Source of the DNA: Roseateles_E sp005503085
GTDB taxonomy: Bacteria > Pseudomonadota > Gammaproteobacteria > Burkholderiales > Burkholderiaceae_C
Length of the DNA stretch: 64,000 bases
Reading direction: 5' to 3'
Assembly: GCF_028462495.1 (NCBI RefSeq)
Contig: NZ_JAQOWX010000011.1
Location: 1-64,000 of the forward strand
Shown: in pieces, positions 28,155 through 35,402 of the stretch
Numbering within the stretch: position 1 is the stretch's first letter
How the letters are laid out: every line of letters begins with the position of its first letter
Notes under the pieces: model-generated
What the model was told of the DNA's origin: nothing
The model's input: only the letters and a program-made list of their open reading frames with translations
Database searches by the model: none
Translations under genes and position numbers: made by a program

Positions 28155-29564
28155 TTGGACCACAGCCTCAACGAGCGCCTGCAGCTCTGCCTGGAGCTGC
28201 AGCGCAGCGCTTTCCGCGCCGAGCCCATGCCCAGCCTGGCCACCCGGCTGGACCGGGTCGAGCGCGTGCGAGCGATGACGCGCCGGCATGCGGACGAGCT
28301 GGTCGAGGCGATCTCGCGCGATTTCGGCCATCGCGCCCGCCAGGAGACCCTGCTGGCCGATGTGTTCACGGTGGAGTCGGCGGCCCAGCATGCCAAAGCC
28401 CATCTGCGCGGCTGGATGAAGTCCAGGCGCATGCCCACCGCCCTGCATTTCCTGCCTGGCAGCAATCGACTGATGCCGCAGCCGCTGGGCGTGGTGGGTG
28501 TGATCGCACCCTGGAACTATCCCTATCAGCTGGCGCTGAGCCCGGCGCTGGCCGCGCTGGCGGCGGGCAACCGGGTGCTGATCAAGCCCTCGGAGCTGAC
28601 CCCGCTGACCTCGGCCCTGATGGCCCGCATCGTGGCCGAGCATTTCGCGCCCGAGGAGATGCAGGTGATCTGCGGCGACGCGGCGCTGGCCCGCGCCTTC
28701 GCGGCCCTGCCCTTCGACCACCTGTTCTTCACCGGCTCCACCGCCGTGGGCCGGCTGGTGGCCCAGGCCGCCGCGCAAAACCTGACCCCGGTGACCTTGG
28801 AGCTCGGCGGCAAGTCGCCGGTCATCATCGATGCCAGCGCGGATCTGGGGCGTGTCGCCGAGCGGCTGGCCTTCGGCAAGCTGCTCAACGCCGGCCAGAC
28901 CTGCATCGCGCCGGACTATGTGCTCGCGCCCAAGCCCATGGTCGAGCCGCTGGCCCAGGCGCTGCAGCGGGCGATACGCCGACTCTACCCAAGCATTGCC
29001 GGCAACCCCGACTACACAAGCATCGCGACCGAGCGCCACCACGCCCGGCTGCAAGGCCTGCTCGACGACGCCCGCGCGCGCGGCGCCCGGCTGCTGCCCA
29101 GCCATGACGAGGTCCCCGAGGGCCGCAAGCTGGTGCCGCATCTGCTGCTGGACGTGACGGGCGAGATGGCGGTGATGCGCGAGGAGATCTTCGGCCCGCT
29201 GCTGCCCATCGTCGGCTGCGACGATGCCGGCGCCGCGATCGCTCATGTGCAGCGCCACGAGCGGCCGCTGGCGCTGTACTGGTTCGGCAGCGACGGGCCA
29301 GCGCGCGAGCGGGTGCTGCGCGAGACCCATGCCGGCGGCGTCACGGTCAATGACTGCATCTGGCATATCGGCCAGGAGGACCAGCCCTTTGGCGGCGTCG
29401 GCGCCAGCGGACAAGGGGCCTATCACGGCGTCTGGGGTTTCAACACCTTCAGCGCGCTCAAGCCGGTGTTCACGCAGCCGCGCTGGGCCGGCACCCGGCT
29501 GTTCTACCCGCCCTATGGCGTCACTTTCGAGCGTCTGCTGGGCCTGCTGAAGAAGATTGCATGA
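28155..29564 (+). CDS. coniferyl-aldehyde-dehydrogenase-like NAD(P)+ aldehyde dehydrogenase
   Basis: 469-residue ALDH-superfamily enzyme oxidising an aldehyde to its acid. The start is TTG 28155, supported by AAGGAG six bases upstream. GVVGVIAPWNYPYQLALSPALAAL is the cofactor/substrate region; catalytic Cys250 sits in NAGQTCIAPDYVL and general base Glu216 in LELGGKSP; EEIFGPLLPI and FGGVGASGQGAYHG follow. The YV after the cysteine region and the C-terminal tail LFYPPYGVTFERLLGLLKKI match the CalB-type, membrane-associated fatty or aromatic aldehyde dehydrogenases. The GMC oxidoreductase gene overlaps its end by 4 bases; an alcohol to aldehyde to acid pathway is a sensible inference. Confidence 0.92.
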   Translation: MDHSLNERLQLCLELQRSAFRAEPMPSLATRLDRVERVRAMTRRHADELVEAISRDFGHRARQETLLADVFTVESAAQHAKAHLRGWMKSRRMPTALHFLPGSNRLMPQPLGVVGVIAPWNYPYQLALSPALAALAAGNRVLIKPSELTPLTSALMARIVAEHFAPEEMQVICGDAALARAFAALPFDHLFFTGSTAVGRLVAQAAAQNLTPVTLELGGKSPVIIDASADLGRVAERLAFGKLLNAGQTCIAPDYVLAPKPMVEPLAQALQRAIRRLYPSIAGNPDYTSIATERHHARLQGLLDDARARGARLLPSHDEVPEGRKLVPHLLLDVTGEMAVMREEIFGPLLPIVGCDDAGAAIAHVQRHERPLALYWFGSDGPARERVLRETHAGGVTVNDCIWHIGQEDQPFGGVGASGQGAYHGVWGFNTFSALKPVFTQPRWAGTRLFYPPYGVTFERLLGLLKKIA

Positions 29565-31219
29565 GCGGCGCGACGATGAGGGCCGAGCACGACTATCTGA
29601 TCATTGGCGGCGGCTCGGCCGGCTGCGCGCTGGCCGGCCGGCTCAGCGAAGATCCGACCTGCCGAGTCACGGTGCTGGAGGCCGGCGGCGCCGGCGACAG
29701 CTGGGTGGTCAAGACACCATTTGCCGGCGTGCTGCAAATCCCCAGCAAGCTCAACAACTGGGCTTTCGAGACCGTGCCCCAGGCCGGGCTGAACGGCAGG
29801 CGCGGCTACCAGCCACGCGGCCGGGTGCTCGGCGGCTCCTCGGCCATCAATGCGATGGTCTATATCCGCGGCCACCGCAGCGACTACGACGCCTGGGCCG
29901 CCGCCGGCAACCCCGGCTGGAGCTTCGACGAGTTGCTGCCCTACTTCATCCGCTCCGAGAACAACACCCGGCTGGGCGCCCCCTGGCATGGCCAGGCCGG
30001 GCCGCTGCGCGTCGGCGATCTGCGCAGCGACAGCCCGCTGCATGCGGCCTGGCTGGAGGCCGCCCGACACTGCGACCATCCGGTGCTGGACGATTTCAAT
30101 GCCGGCGAGATGGAAGGCCTGGGCGTCTACCAGGTGACCCAGCACGAGGGCGAGCGCTGGAGCGCCGCGCGCGGCTATCTGCATCCGCATCTGGGCAGCC
30201 GGCCCAATCTGCAAGTGCTCACCGGCGTGCGCGTGCTGCGCCTGCTGCTGGAGGGCCGGCGCGCGGTCGGCGTCGAGATCCTGCAGAACGGCCACAAGCG
30301 CGAGCTGCGCGCTGCTCGCGAGGTGGTGCTGAGCGCCGGCGCGCTGCAGTCGCCCCAGCTGCTGATGCTGTCGGGCATCGGCGATGGCGCGGCGCTGCAG
30401 CGACTGGGCCTGCCGGTGACCCATCATCTGCCGGGTGTAGGCCAGAACCTGCACGACCACCCGGACTTTGTGTTCGGCTACCTGTCCGACAGCCTGGACA
30501 CGGTGGGCATCTCGGCCAAGGGCGGCTGGCGCCTGCTCCAATCCATCGCCCGCTACCGGCGCGAACGCCGCGGCATGATCACGACCAATTTCGCCGAGTG
30601 CGGCGGTTTTCTGAGCACCCGGCCGGGCCTGCCGGCGCCGAATATGCAGCTGCATTTCGTCGTCGCCCTGGTGCAGGACCATGCGCGCAAGCTGGGCCTG
30701 GGCCACGGCCTGTCCTGCCATGTCTGCCTGCTGCGCCCGCACAGCCGCGGCACGCTGAGCCTGGCCAGCGCCGACCCGCTGGCCGCGCCGCTGATCGACC
30801 CGGCTTTCTTGCAGCATCCGGACGATGTGCAGCAGCTGGTCGAGGGCTATCGACTGACCCGCGCGCTGATGCGCGCCCCCAGCCTGAAGGCCTTCTGGAC
30901 CCACGAGGCCTGGACCCGCGAGGCTCAGACGGGCGATAGCGATGCCGAGATCGAGGCCTTGCTGCGCCAGCGCGTGGACACGGTCTACCACCCGGTGGGC
31001 AGCTGCCGCATGGGCCAGGATGCGCTGGCGGTGGTGGACGCCGAGCTGCGCGTGCATGGCATCGAGGGTCTGCGGGTGGTGGACGCCTCGGTGATGCCCC
31101 AGGTGATCAGCGGCAACACCAATGCACCGGCCATCGTGATCGGCGAGAAGGCGGCCGATCTGATGCGCGGCCGCAGCGCGACGATGCCTCAGGCACGGCA
31201 CGATCTGGCGGCGGTCTGA
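29561..31219 (+). CDS. GMC-family FAD-dependent oxidoreductase (choline dehydrogenase-like)
   Basis: 552 residues. FAD-binding DYLIIGGGSAGCALAGRLSE at the N-terminus; GMC signatures GRVLGGSSAINAMVYIRGHRSDYDAW and GALQSPQLLMLSGIG. The catalytic His477 lies in VYHPVGSCRMG, followed by the second active-site region VISGNTNAPAIVIGEKAAD. It oxidises an alcohol, passing electrons to a quinone or O2; the substrate could be an alkyl or aromatic alcohol rather than choline. Its ATG overlaps the aldehyde dehydrogenase stop (ATGA), so product transfer between the two enzymes is plausible. A second ATG five codons on is a weaker candidate. Confidence 0.93.
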   Translation: MSGATMRAEHDYLIIGGGSAGCALAGRLSEDPTCRVTVLEAGGAGDSWVVKTPFAGVLQIPSKLNNWAFETVPQAGLNGRRGYQPRGRVLGGSSAINAMVYIRGHRSDYDAWAAAGNPGWSFDELLPYFIRSENNTRLGAPWHGQAGPLRVGDLRSDSPLHAAWLEAARHCDHPVLDDFNAGEMEGLGVYQVTQHEGERWSAARGYLHPHLGSRPNLQVLTGVRVLRLLLEGRRAVGVEILQNGHKRELRAAREVVLSAGALQSPQLLMLSGIGDGAALQRLGLPVTHHLPGVGQNLHDHPDFVFGYLSDSLDTVGISAKGGWRLLQSIARYRRERRGMITTNFAECGGFLSTRPGLPAPNMQLHFVVALVQDHARKLGLGHGLSCHVCLLRPHSRGTLSLASADPLAAPLIDPAFLQHPDDVQQLVEGYRLTRALMRAPSLKAFWTHEAWTREAQTGDSDAEIEALLRQRVDTVYHPVGSCRMGQDALAVVDAELRVHGIEGLRVVDASVMPQVISGNTNAPAIVIGEKAADLMRGRSATMPQARHDLAAV

Positions 31220-31225
31220 GTACTG

Positions 31226-31262
31226 TCGGCATGAGGTCGGCATGAGGCCGGGGATAATCCCC
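31226..31262 (+). promoter_or_regulatory. tandem 11-bp repeat and 13-bp palindrome before the acyltransferase
   Basis: TCGGCATGAGG occurs twice in tandem (31226-31236, 31237-31247), followed by GGGGAT, A, ATCCCC (31250-31262), ending 2 bases before the ATG. It may be a promoter/operator for the lipid operon. Confidence 0.35.
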
Positions 31263-31264
31263 GC

Positions 31265-31894
31265 ATGTCATTGACCGAAGCGACGGGCCTGCTGCTGGCC
31301 TCCCTGGCGCGCCTGATCACCGGCGCCCAGGGCCACTGGAAGGGCTGCCCGCCCACCGCCGAGCAGCGCATCTATTTCGCCAACCATCAAAGCCACTTCG
31401 ACTGGGTGCTGATCTGGGCCGCGCTGCCGGCCGAGCTGCGCGCCGGCACCCGGCCGATCGCGGCCCGCGACTACTGGACCTCCAGCAAGCTCAAGACCTG
31501 GCTGACCTCGGCGGTGTTCAACGCCATCTATGTGAGCCGCACCCGCACAACGCCCGATGAGGACCCGCTTGAGCCGCTGGTCGAGGCGCTGGGCAACGGC
31601 GACTCGCTGGTGATCTTTCCCGAGGGCACGCGCTCCAGCAAGGGCGAGCCGCAGGCCTTCAAGGCCGGGCTGTTCCATCTGGCCCAGCAGTTTCCGCAGG
31701 TGCAGCTGATACCGACCTGGATAGACAACGTCCAGCGCGTGATGCCCAAGGGCGAGATCGTGCCGGTGCCGATTCTTTGCACCGTGACTTTCGGCGAGCC
31801 TCTGCACCTGATGCCCGGCGAGGACAAGCGCGACTTCCTGGCCCGTGCCCGCGACGCCGTGCTGGCGCAGCGGCCCACACAGGAGCGTGCTTGA
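31265..31894 (+). CDS. 1-acyl-glycerol-3-phosphate acyltransferase-like (PlsC) enzyme
   Basis: 209-residue acyltransferase. The HX4D motif is His41-Asp46 (NHQSHFDW), then FNAIYVSRT, and the glycerol-phosphate motif FPEGTRSS (118-123 plus). These residues transfer an acyl chain to a phospholipid precursor at the inner membrane. It is shorter than housekeeping PlsC. The next gene, a CdsA-like protein, starts on the last base of its stop (TGATG), so the two are coupled, as in other proteobacteria where such pairs occur as paralogues of the main phospholipid enzymes. Confidence 0.9.
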   Translation: MSLTEATGLLLASLARLITGAQGHWKGCPPTAEQRIYFANHQSHFDWVLIWAALPAELRAGTRPIAARDYWTSSKLKTWLTSAVFNAIYVSRTRTTPDEDPLEPLVEALGNGDSLVIFPEGTRSSKGEPQAFKAGLFHLAQQFPQVQLIPTWIDNVQRVMPKGEIVPVPILCTVTFGEPLHLMPGEDKRDFLARARDAVLAQRPTQERA

Positions 31895-32874
31895 TGAAAG
31901 CGCTGCGCCTGATGAACGCCGGCGACCAGATCGCGCTGCTGTTCCTGATTCTGTTCGGCCTGTTGGTGCTGATCACCGCCGCAGGCTTCTTCTACTCGCT
32001 GCGCAGCACCGAGCGCAGCGAGGCGGCCGAGAACAACTGGCGCCAGTTCCGCCGCGACCTGAACGCCACCTGGGTCGGCTCGCTGCTGTTCTGGGCCGCC
32101 TGGGTCTCGGGGCCGCTGGGCGCCACCCTGCTGTTCGGCGTGCTGTCCTTTCTGGCGCTGCGCGAGTTCATCACGCTGATGCACACCCGGCGCGCCGACC
32201 ATCGCAGCCTGATCCTGGCCTTCTTCGTGCTGCTGCCGCTGCAGTACGCGCTGGTCGGCAACCGGCATTTCGATGTGTTCAGCGTGCTGATCCCGGTCTA
32301 CGGCTTTCTGGCCATCCCGGTGGTCAGTGCGCTGGCCGACGATCCGCAGCGCTTTCTCGAACGCAATGCCAAGATCCAGTGGGGCATCATGGTCTGCGTC
32401 TACGGGCTCTCGCATGCGCCCGCCCTGCTGCTGCTGGACTTCAGGGGCTATGAAGGGCGCGGCCCCTTCCTGCTGTTCTTCCTGGTGATGGTGGTCGGTG
32501 TCGGCCAGATCGTCCAGGAAGTGGCCAGCCGCTCGCTGCGGCGCCGGCCGCTGGCGCGCCGCATCAGCCGCAGCTTCTCCTTGCGGGCCTGGTGGCTGGG
32601 CCTGCTGGCGGCGGCCGTCACCGGCACCCTGCTGTACTGGATCACCCCGTTCAAGGCCGGCCAGGCCCTCGTGATGGCGGTCATCGCGGCGGCGGCCGGC
32701 ACCATGGGCGGCCTGGTGATGAAGGCGCTCAAGCGCGACGCCGGCGTGGTCTACTGGGGCAACCGCAGCTCCATCACCGGCGCGGTGGGCCTGCTGGACC
32801 GCATCGCAGTGCTGTGCTTCGCGGCCCCGGTGTTCTTCCACTCGGTGCGCTGGTATTTCAAGCTTGACCTCTGA
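31894..32874 (+). CDS. CdsA-like phosphatidate cytidylyltransferase family protein
   Basis: 326 residues with about eight TM helices. The frame LREFITLMHTRRADHRSL and the C-terminal KRDAG...GLLDR align with the CdsA signature, where CTP and phosphatidate are joined to CDP-diacylglycerol. The usual Lys-Asp after KRxxG and the HGG of HGGxLDR are replaced here (VVYWG and GAVGLLDR), so activity is doubtful. I start at ATG 31894, on the acyltransferase stop. ruvC starts on this gene's stop in the same TGATG way. It may be a paralogue with another substrate or a non-catalytic partner of the acyltransferase. Confidence 0.85.
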   Translation: MKALRLMNAGDQIALLFLILFGLLVLITAAGFFYSLRSTERSEAAENNWRQFRRDLNATWVGSLLFWAAWVSGPLGATLLFGVLSFLALREFITLMHTRRADHRSLILAFFVLLPLQYALVGNRHFDVFSVLIPVYGFLAIPVVSALADDPQRFLERNAKIQWGIMVCVYGLSHAPALLLLDFRGYEGRGPFLLFFLVMVVGVGQIVQEVASRSLRRRPLARRISRSFSLRAWWLGLLAAAVTGTLLYWITPFKAGQALVMAVIAAAAGTMGGLVMKALKRDAGVVYWGNRSSITGAVGLLDRIAVLCFAAPVFFHSVRWYFKLDL

Positions 32875-33422
32875 TGCGAATTCTCGGCATTGACCCCGGT
32901 CTGCAGACCACCGGCTTCGGCGTCATCGACGCCGACGGCCCGCGCCTGAGCTATGTGGCCAGCGGCACGATCAAGACCAGCGCGGTCGCCACCGGCGATC
33001 TGCCGGCGCGGCTGAAGATCCTGTTCGACGGCATCCGCGAGGTTGCGGCCACCTACCAGGCGCAGTGCGCGGCGGTCGAGATCGTGTTCGTCAACGTCAC
33101 CCCGCAATCGACGCTGCTGCTGGGCCAGGCACGCGGTGCGGCGCTGACGGCCCTGGTCAGCTGCGATCTGCCGGTGTCCGAGTACACCGCGCTGCAGATG
33201 AAGAAAGCCATCGTCGGCCATGGCCATGCGAAGAAGGAACAGGTGCAGGCCATGGTGCAGCGCCTGCTGGCCCTGCCCGGCGAACCCGGCAAGGACGCCG
33301 CCGATGCGCTGGGCCTGGCCATCATGCATGCCCATGCCCGCGTCTCCTTCGAGGCGATGAGCCGCAGCACCACCTTGCAGCGCCGCCAGCACGCGCAGTT
33401 CAAGGGCAGCCGGACGTACTGA
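32874..33422 (+). CDS. ruvC: Holliday junction resolvase RuvC
   Basis: 182-residue endonuclease that cuts four-way junctions during recombination repair, acting as a dimer with RuvAB. All four acidic residues are visible: Asp7 (GIDPGLQTTGFGV), Glu69 (AAVEIVFVN), Asp141 and Asp144 (GKDAADALGLAI). TPQSTLLLGQARGAA is also conserved. The start is on the stop of the CdsA-like gene. ruvA and ruvB are not adjacent, so in this genome the resolvase gene sits in a lipid-gene transcript. Confidence 0.95.
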   Translation: MRILGIDPGLQTTGFGVIDADGPRLSYVASGTIKTSAVATGDLPARLKILFDGIREVAATYQAQCAAVEIVFVNVTPQSTLLLGQARGAALTALVSCDLPVSEYTALQMKKAIVGHGHAKKEQVQAMVQRLLALPGEPGKDAADALGLAIMHAHARVSFEAMSRSTTLQRRQHAQFKGSRTY

Positions 33423-33511
33423 GCGACTTTCGCCGCCTGCCGCTTGACACCGTAGCGACTCCAGGCTTTCCAATGCAGGCATCGACCAAATGACTGATTG
33501 GAGCCCTCCCG

Positions 33512-34171
33512 ATGTCCGCCCATTGCTGTGAACACGACACGCCGCCAGCCAGCCAGATTCTCAATCTGGGCCGCTACCGCAAGATCCTGTGGATCGCGCT
33601 GGCGGTCAATGCCGCGATGTTCCTGCTGGAGATCACGGCCGGCATTGCCGCCGGCTCGCTGTCGCTGCTGGCCGATGCGATCGACTTCGCCGGCGATGCG
33701 CTGAACTATGCGGTGTCGCTGGCGGTGCTGGCCTCGGCCCTAGCCTGGCGGGCTCGCGCAGCGATGCTGAAGGCCGCCAGCATGATGGGTTTCGGGCTCT
33801 ATCTGCTGGGCCATGCGCTCTGGGCGGTCTGGCATGGCCAGGTGCCGGATGCGCCGACGATGGGGGCGGTGGCCCTGCTGGCGCTGGCTGCCAACGTCGC
33901 AGTCGCCTGGATGCTGTACGCCTTTCGCGAGGGCGACGCCAATATGCGCAGCGTCTGGCTGTGCTCGCGCAATGACGCGATCGGCAATCTGGCCGTGCTG
34001 GCAGCGGCCGCCGGCGTCTTCGGCACCGGCAGCGCCTGGCCCGACCTGGCCGTCGCCGGCCTGATGGCCACGCTGGCCCTGCATGGCGGCTGGCAGGTGC
34101 TGCGCCAGGCCCGCAGCGAGCTCGGTCATGGCAGCGGCCCTGCGGCGCATGCCCATGATCACGGGCATTGA
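33512..34171 (+). CDS. cation diffusion facilitator-like transporter
   Basis: 219-residue inner-membrane protein with six hydrophobic segments and no C-terminal cytoplasmic domain. It resembles CDF divalent-metal exporters: LLADAIDFAGDALNYAVSLAV in TM2 and SRNDAIGNLAVLAAAAGVFGTGSAWPDLAVAG in TM5 correspond to the metal-site helices. Both ends carry metal-binding residues (N-terminal HCCEHD, C-terminal HAHDHGH), pointing to zinc, cobalt or cadmium. It is 89 bases from ruvC, so a separate promoter is likely. Confidence 0.87.
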   Translation: MSAHCCEHDTPPASQILNLGRYRKILWIALAVNAAMFLLEITAGIAAGSLSLLADAIDFAGDALNYAVSLAVLASALAWRARAAMLKAASMMGFGLYLLGHALWAVWHGQVPDAPTMGAVALLALAANVAVAWMLYAFREGDANMRSVWLCSRNDAIGNLAVLAAAAGVFGTGSAWPDLAVAGLMATLALHGGWQVLRQARSELGHGSGPAAHAHDHGH

Positions 34172-34216
34172 GCGGCGGCGTGGCGTAGCATCACGCTTCG
34201 TTCTCGCGGAGTCCCC

Positions 34217-34831
34217 ATGTTCGGCATTGCAGACTACGGCGCCTTTGTCGTCGCCATCATCGTCTTCTTGATGATTCCAGGCCCGGGCAATCTGGCCCTG
34301 ATCTCGTCCACCGGCAAGGGCGGGTTCAAGGGCGGGCTGGCCGCGACGCTCGGCGTGATCGCCGGCGATCAGGTCTTGATGTGGCTGGCTGTGGCCGGCG
34401 TTGCCGCTTTGCTGGCGGCCTCGCCGCGTGTGTTCGCCGGCGTGCAGTGGCTGGGCGCGGCCTATCTGGCCTGGCTGGGCTGGCGCATGTTGCGCGCCAA
34501 GCCGGGCGACGCGCCGGTGCTGCAGATCCGGCCGCGCCAGTATTTCCAGCAGGCCCTGCTGATCACACTGCTGAACCCCAAGGCCATCGTGTTCTACATG
34601 GCCTTCTTCCCGCTATTTGTTGACCCGGCGCGGCACCAGGGCCTGGCGACCTTCGGCGCGATGGCCGTGACGATTGCGCTGCTGACCTTAGCCTATGGCC
34701 TGGTCGTGACGCTGCTGACCCAGCATCTGGCGGCCCGGCTGCGCAGCAATCCGCGCATCGGCCAATGGCTGGAGCGCCTGGCCGGCACGGTGCTGATCGG
34801 CTTCGGGCTGAAGCTGGCGCTGTCGCGCTGA
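34217..34831 (+). CDS. LysE/RhtB-family amino-acid exporter
   Basis: 204-residue inner-membrane exporter with six hydrophobic segments. Family features are FLMIPGPGNLALISSTGKGGFKGGLAATLGVIAGDQVLM near the N-terminus, LGAAYLAWLGWRMLRAK, and LLNPKAIVFYMAFFPLFVDP. Members export threonine, homoserine, lysine or related compounds. The substrate is not readable. Convergent with the PEP-CTERM gene; the terminator between them could serve both. Confidence 0.92.
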   Translation: MFGIADYGAFVVAIIVFLMIPGPGNLALISSTGKGGFKGGLAATLGVIAGDQVLMWLAVAGVAALLAASPRVFAGVQWLGAAYLAWLGWRMLRAKPGDAPVLQIRPRQYFQQALLITLLNPKAIVFYMAFFPLFVDPARHQGLATFGAMAVTIALLTLAYGLVVTLLTQHLAARLRSNPRIGQWLERLAGTVLIGFGLKLALSR

Positions 34832-34845
34832 GCCACAAAAGAAAA

Positions 34846-34869
34846 GGGCGGTGCCTCTTGGCACCGCCC
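34846..34869 (-). terminator. intrinsic terminator for the nuclease/PEP-CTERM operon
   Basis: GGGCGGTGCC and GGCACCGCCC form a perfect 10-bp stem with loop TCTT. On the minus strand the stem is followed by TTTTCTTTTGTGG. It lies 21 bases after the PEP-CTERM stop and probably also blocks read-through from the LysE gene. Confidence 0.88.
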
Positions 34870-34890
34870 CTGGCGACGAGGCTTGTGGCC

Positions 34891-35382
34891 TCAGGCTTGT
34901 TGCTGCTGCTGACGGCGACGGCGCGCGATCGCACCGAGCGCAGCCAGGCCGGCCAGGCTCATCGCCCAGGTGCCGGGCTCGGGGACGGCGCTGATGCTCA
35001 GGCTGCCCAGCGTGTCGCTGCCGCCGATCGAGTAGGTGAAGCCGCTGAAGCCGAAGAAGGACTGCAGGGCGAGTTCACCGCCACCTGTCGTCGAGAACAA
35101 GGCATTGGGGCCTATCAAGCTGCCCATCTCGAACTGCACATAGGGATCGACCGCCTGGCCCAGTGTGTAGCTGTCGCCCATGAAGTTCAGCGTCAGCGCG
35201 GTCAGGGCGAAGCTGCCGTCGAAGCCGCCGGCGGCGACCTCGGCATCGTCGATCGAGAACTGGCCGCTCAGCACCGCGACGCCGGGGTTGGCATCGAAGG
35301 CGCCGCTGAAGTTGTAAGTGGCGGCCTGCGCAGCGCAGGCCAGTGTCAGGGCCGCCAGGGCCGTCAGGGTTTTGCGGAACAT
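34891..35382 (-). CDS. PEP-CTERM sorting-domain protein
   Basis: 163-residue secreted protein. An N-terminal signal peptide (MFRKTLTALAALTLACAAQA) is followed by a beta-rich, low-charge domain and a C-terminal PEP-CTERM tail: VPEPGTW at 133-139, a hydrophobic helix, then RRRR. Such tails are recognised by an exosortase (XrtA/EpsH), usually in exopolysaccharide-making bacteria. Five glutamines follow the arginines, which is unusual. AAGGAG before ATG 35382 supports the start. It follows the exeM-type nuclease gene by 20 bases on the same strand. Confidence 0.92.
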   Translation of the reverse strand: MFRKTLTALAALTLACAAQAATYNFSGAFDANPGVAVLSGQFSIDDAEVAAGGFDGSFALTALTLNFMGDSYTLGQAVDPYVQFEMGSLIGPNALFSTTGGGELALQSFFGFSGFTYSIGGSDTLGSLSISAVPEPGTWAMSLAGLAALGAIARRRRQQQQQA

Positions 35383-35402
35383 GGGAATTCTCCTTGGAAG
35401 GC

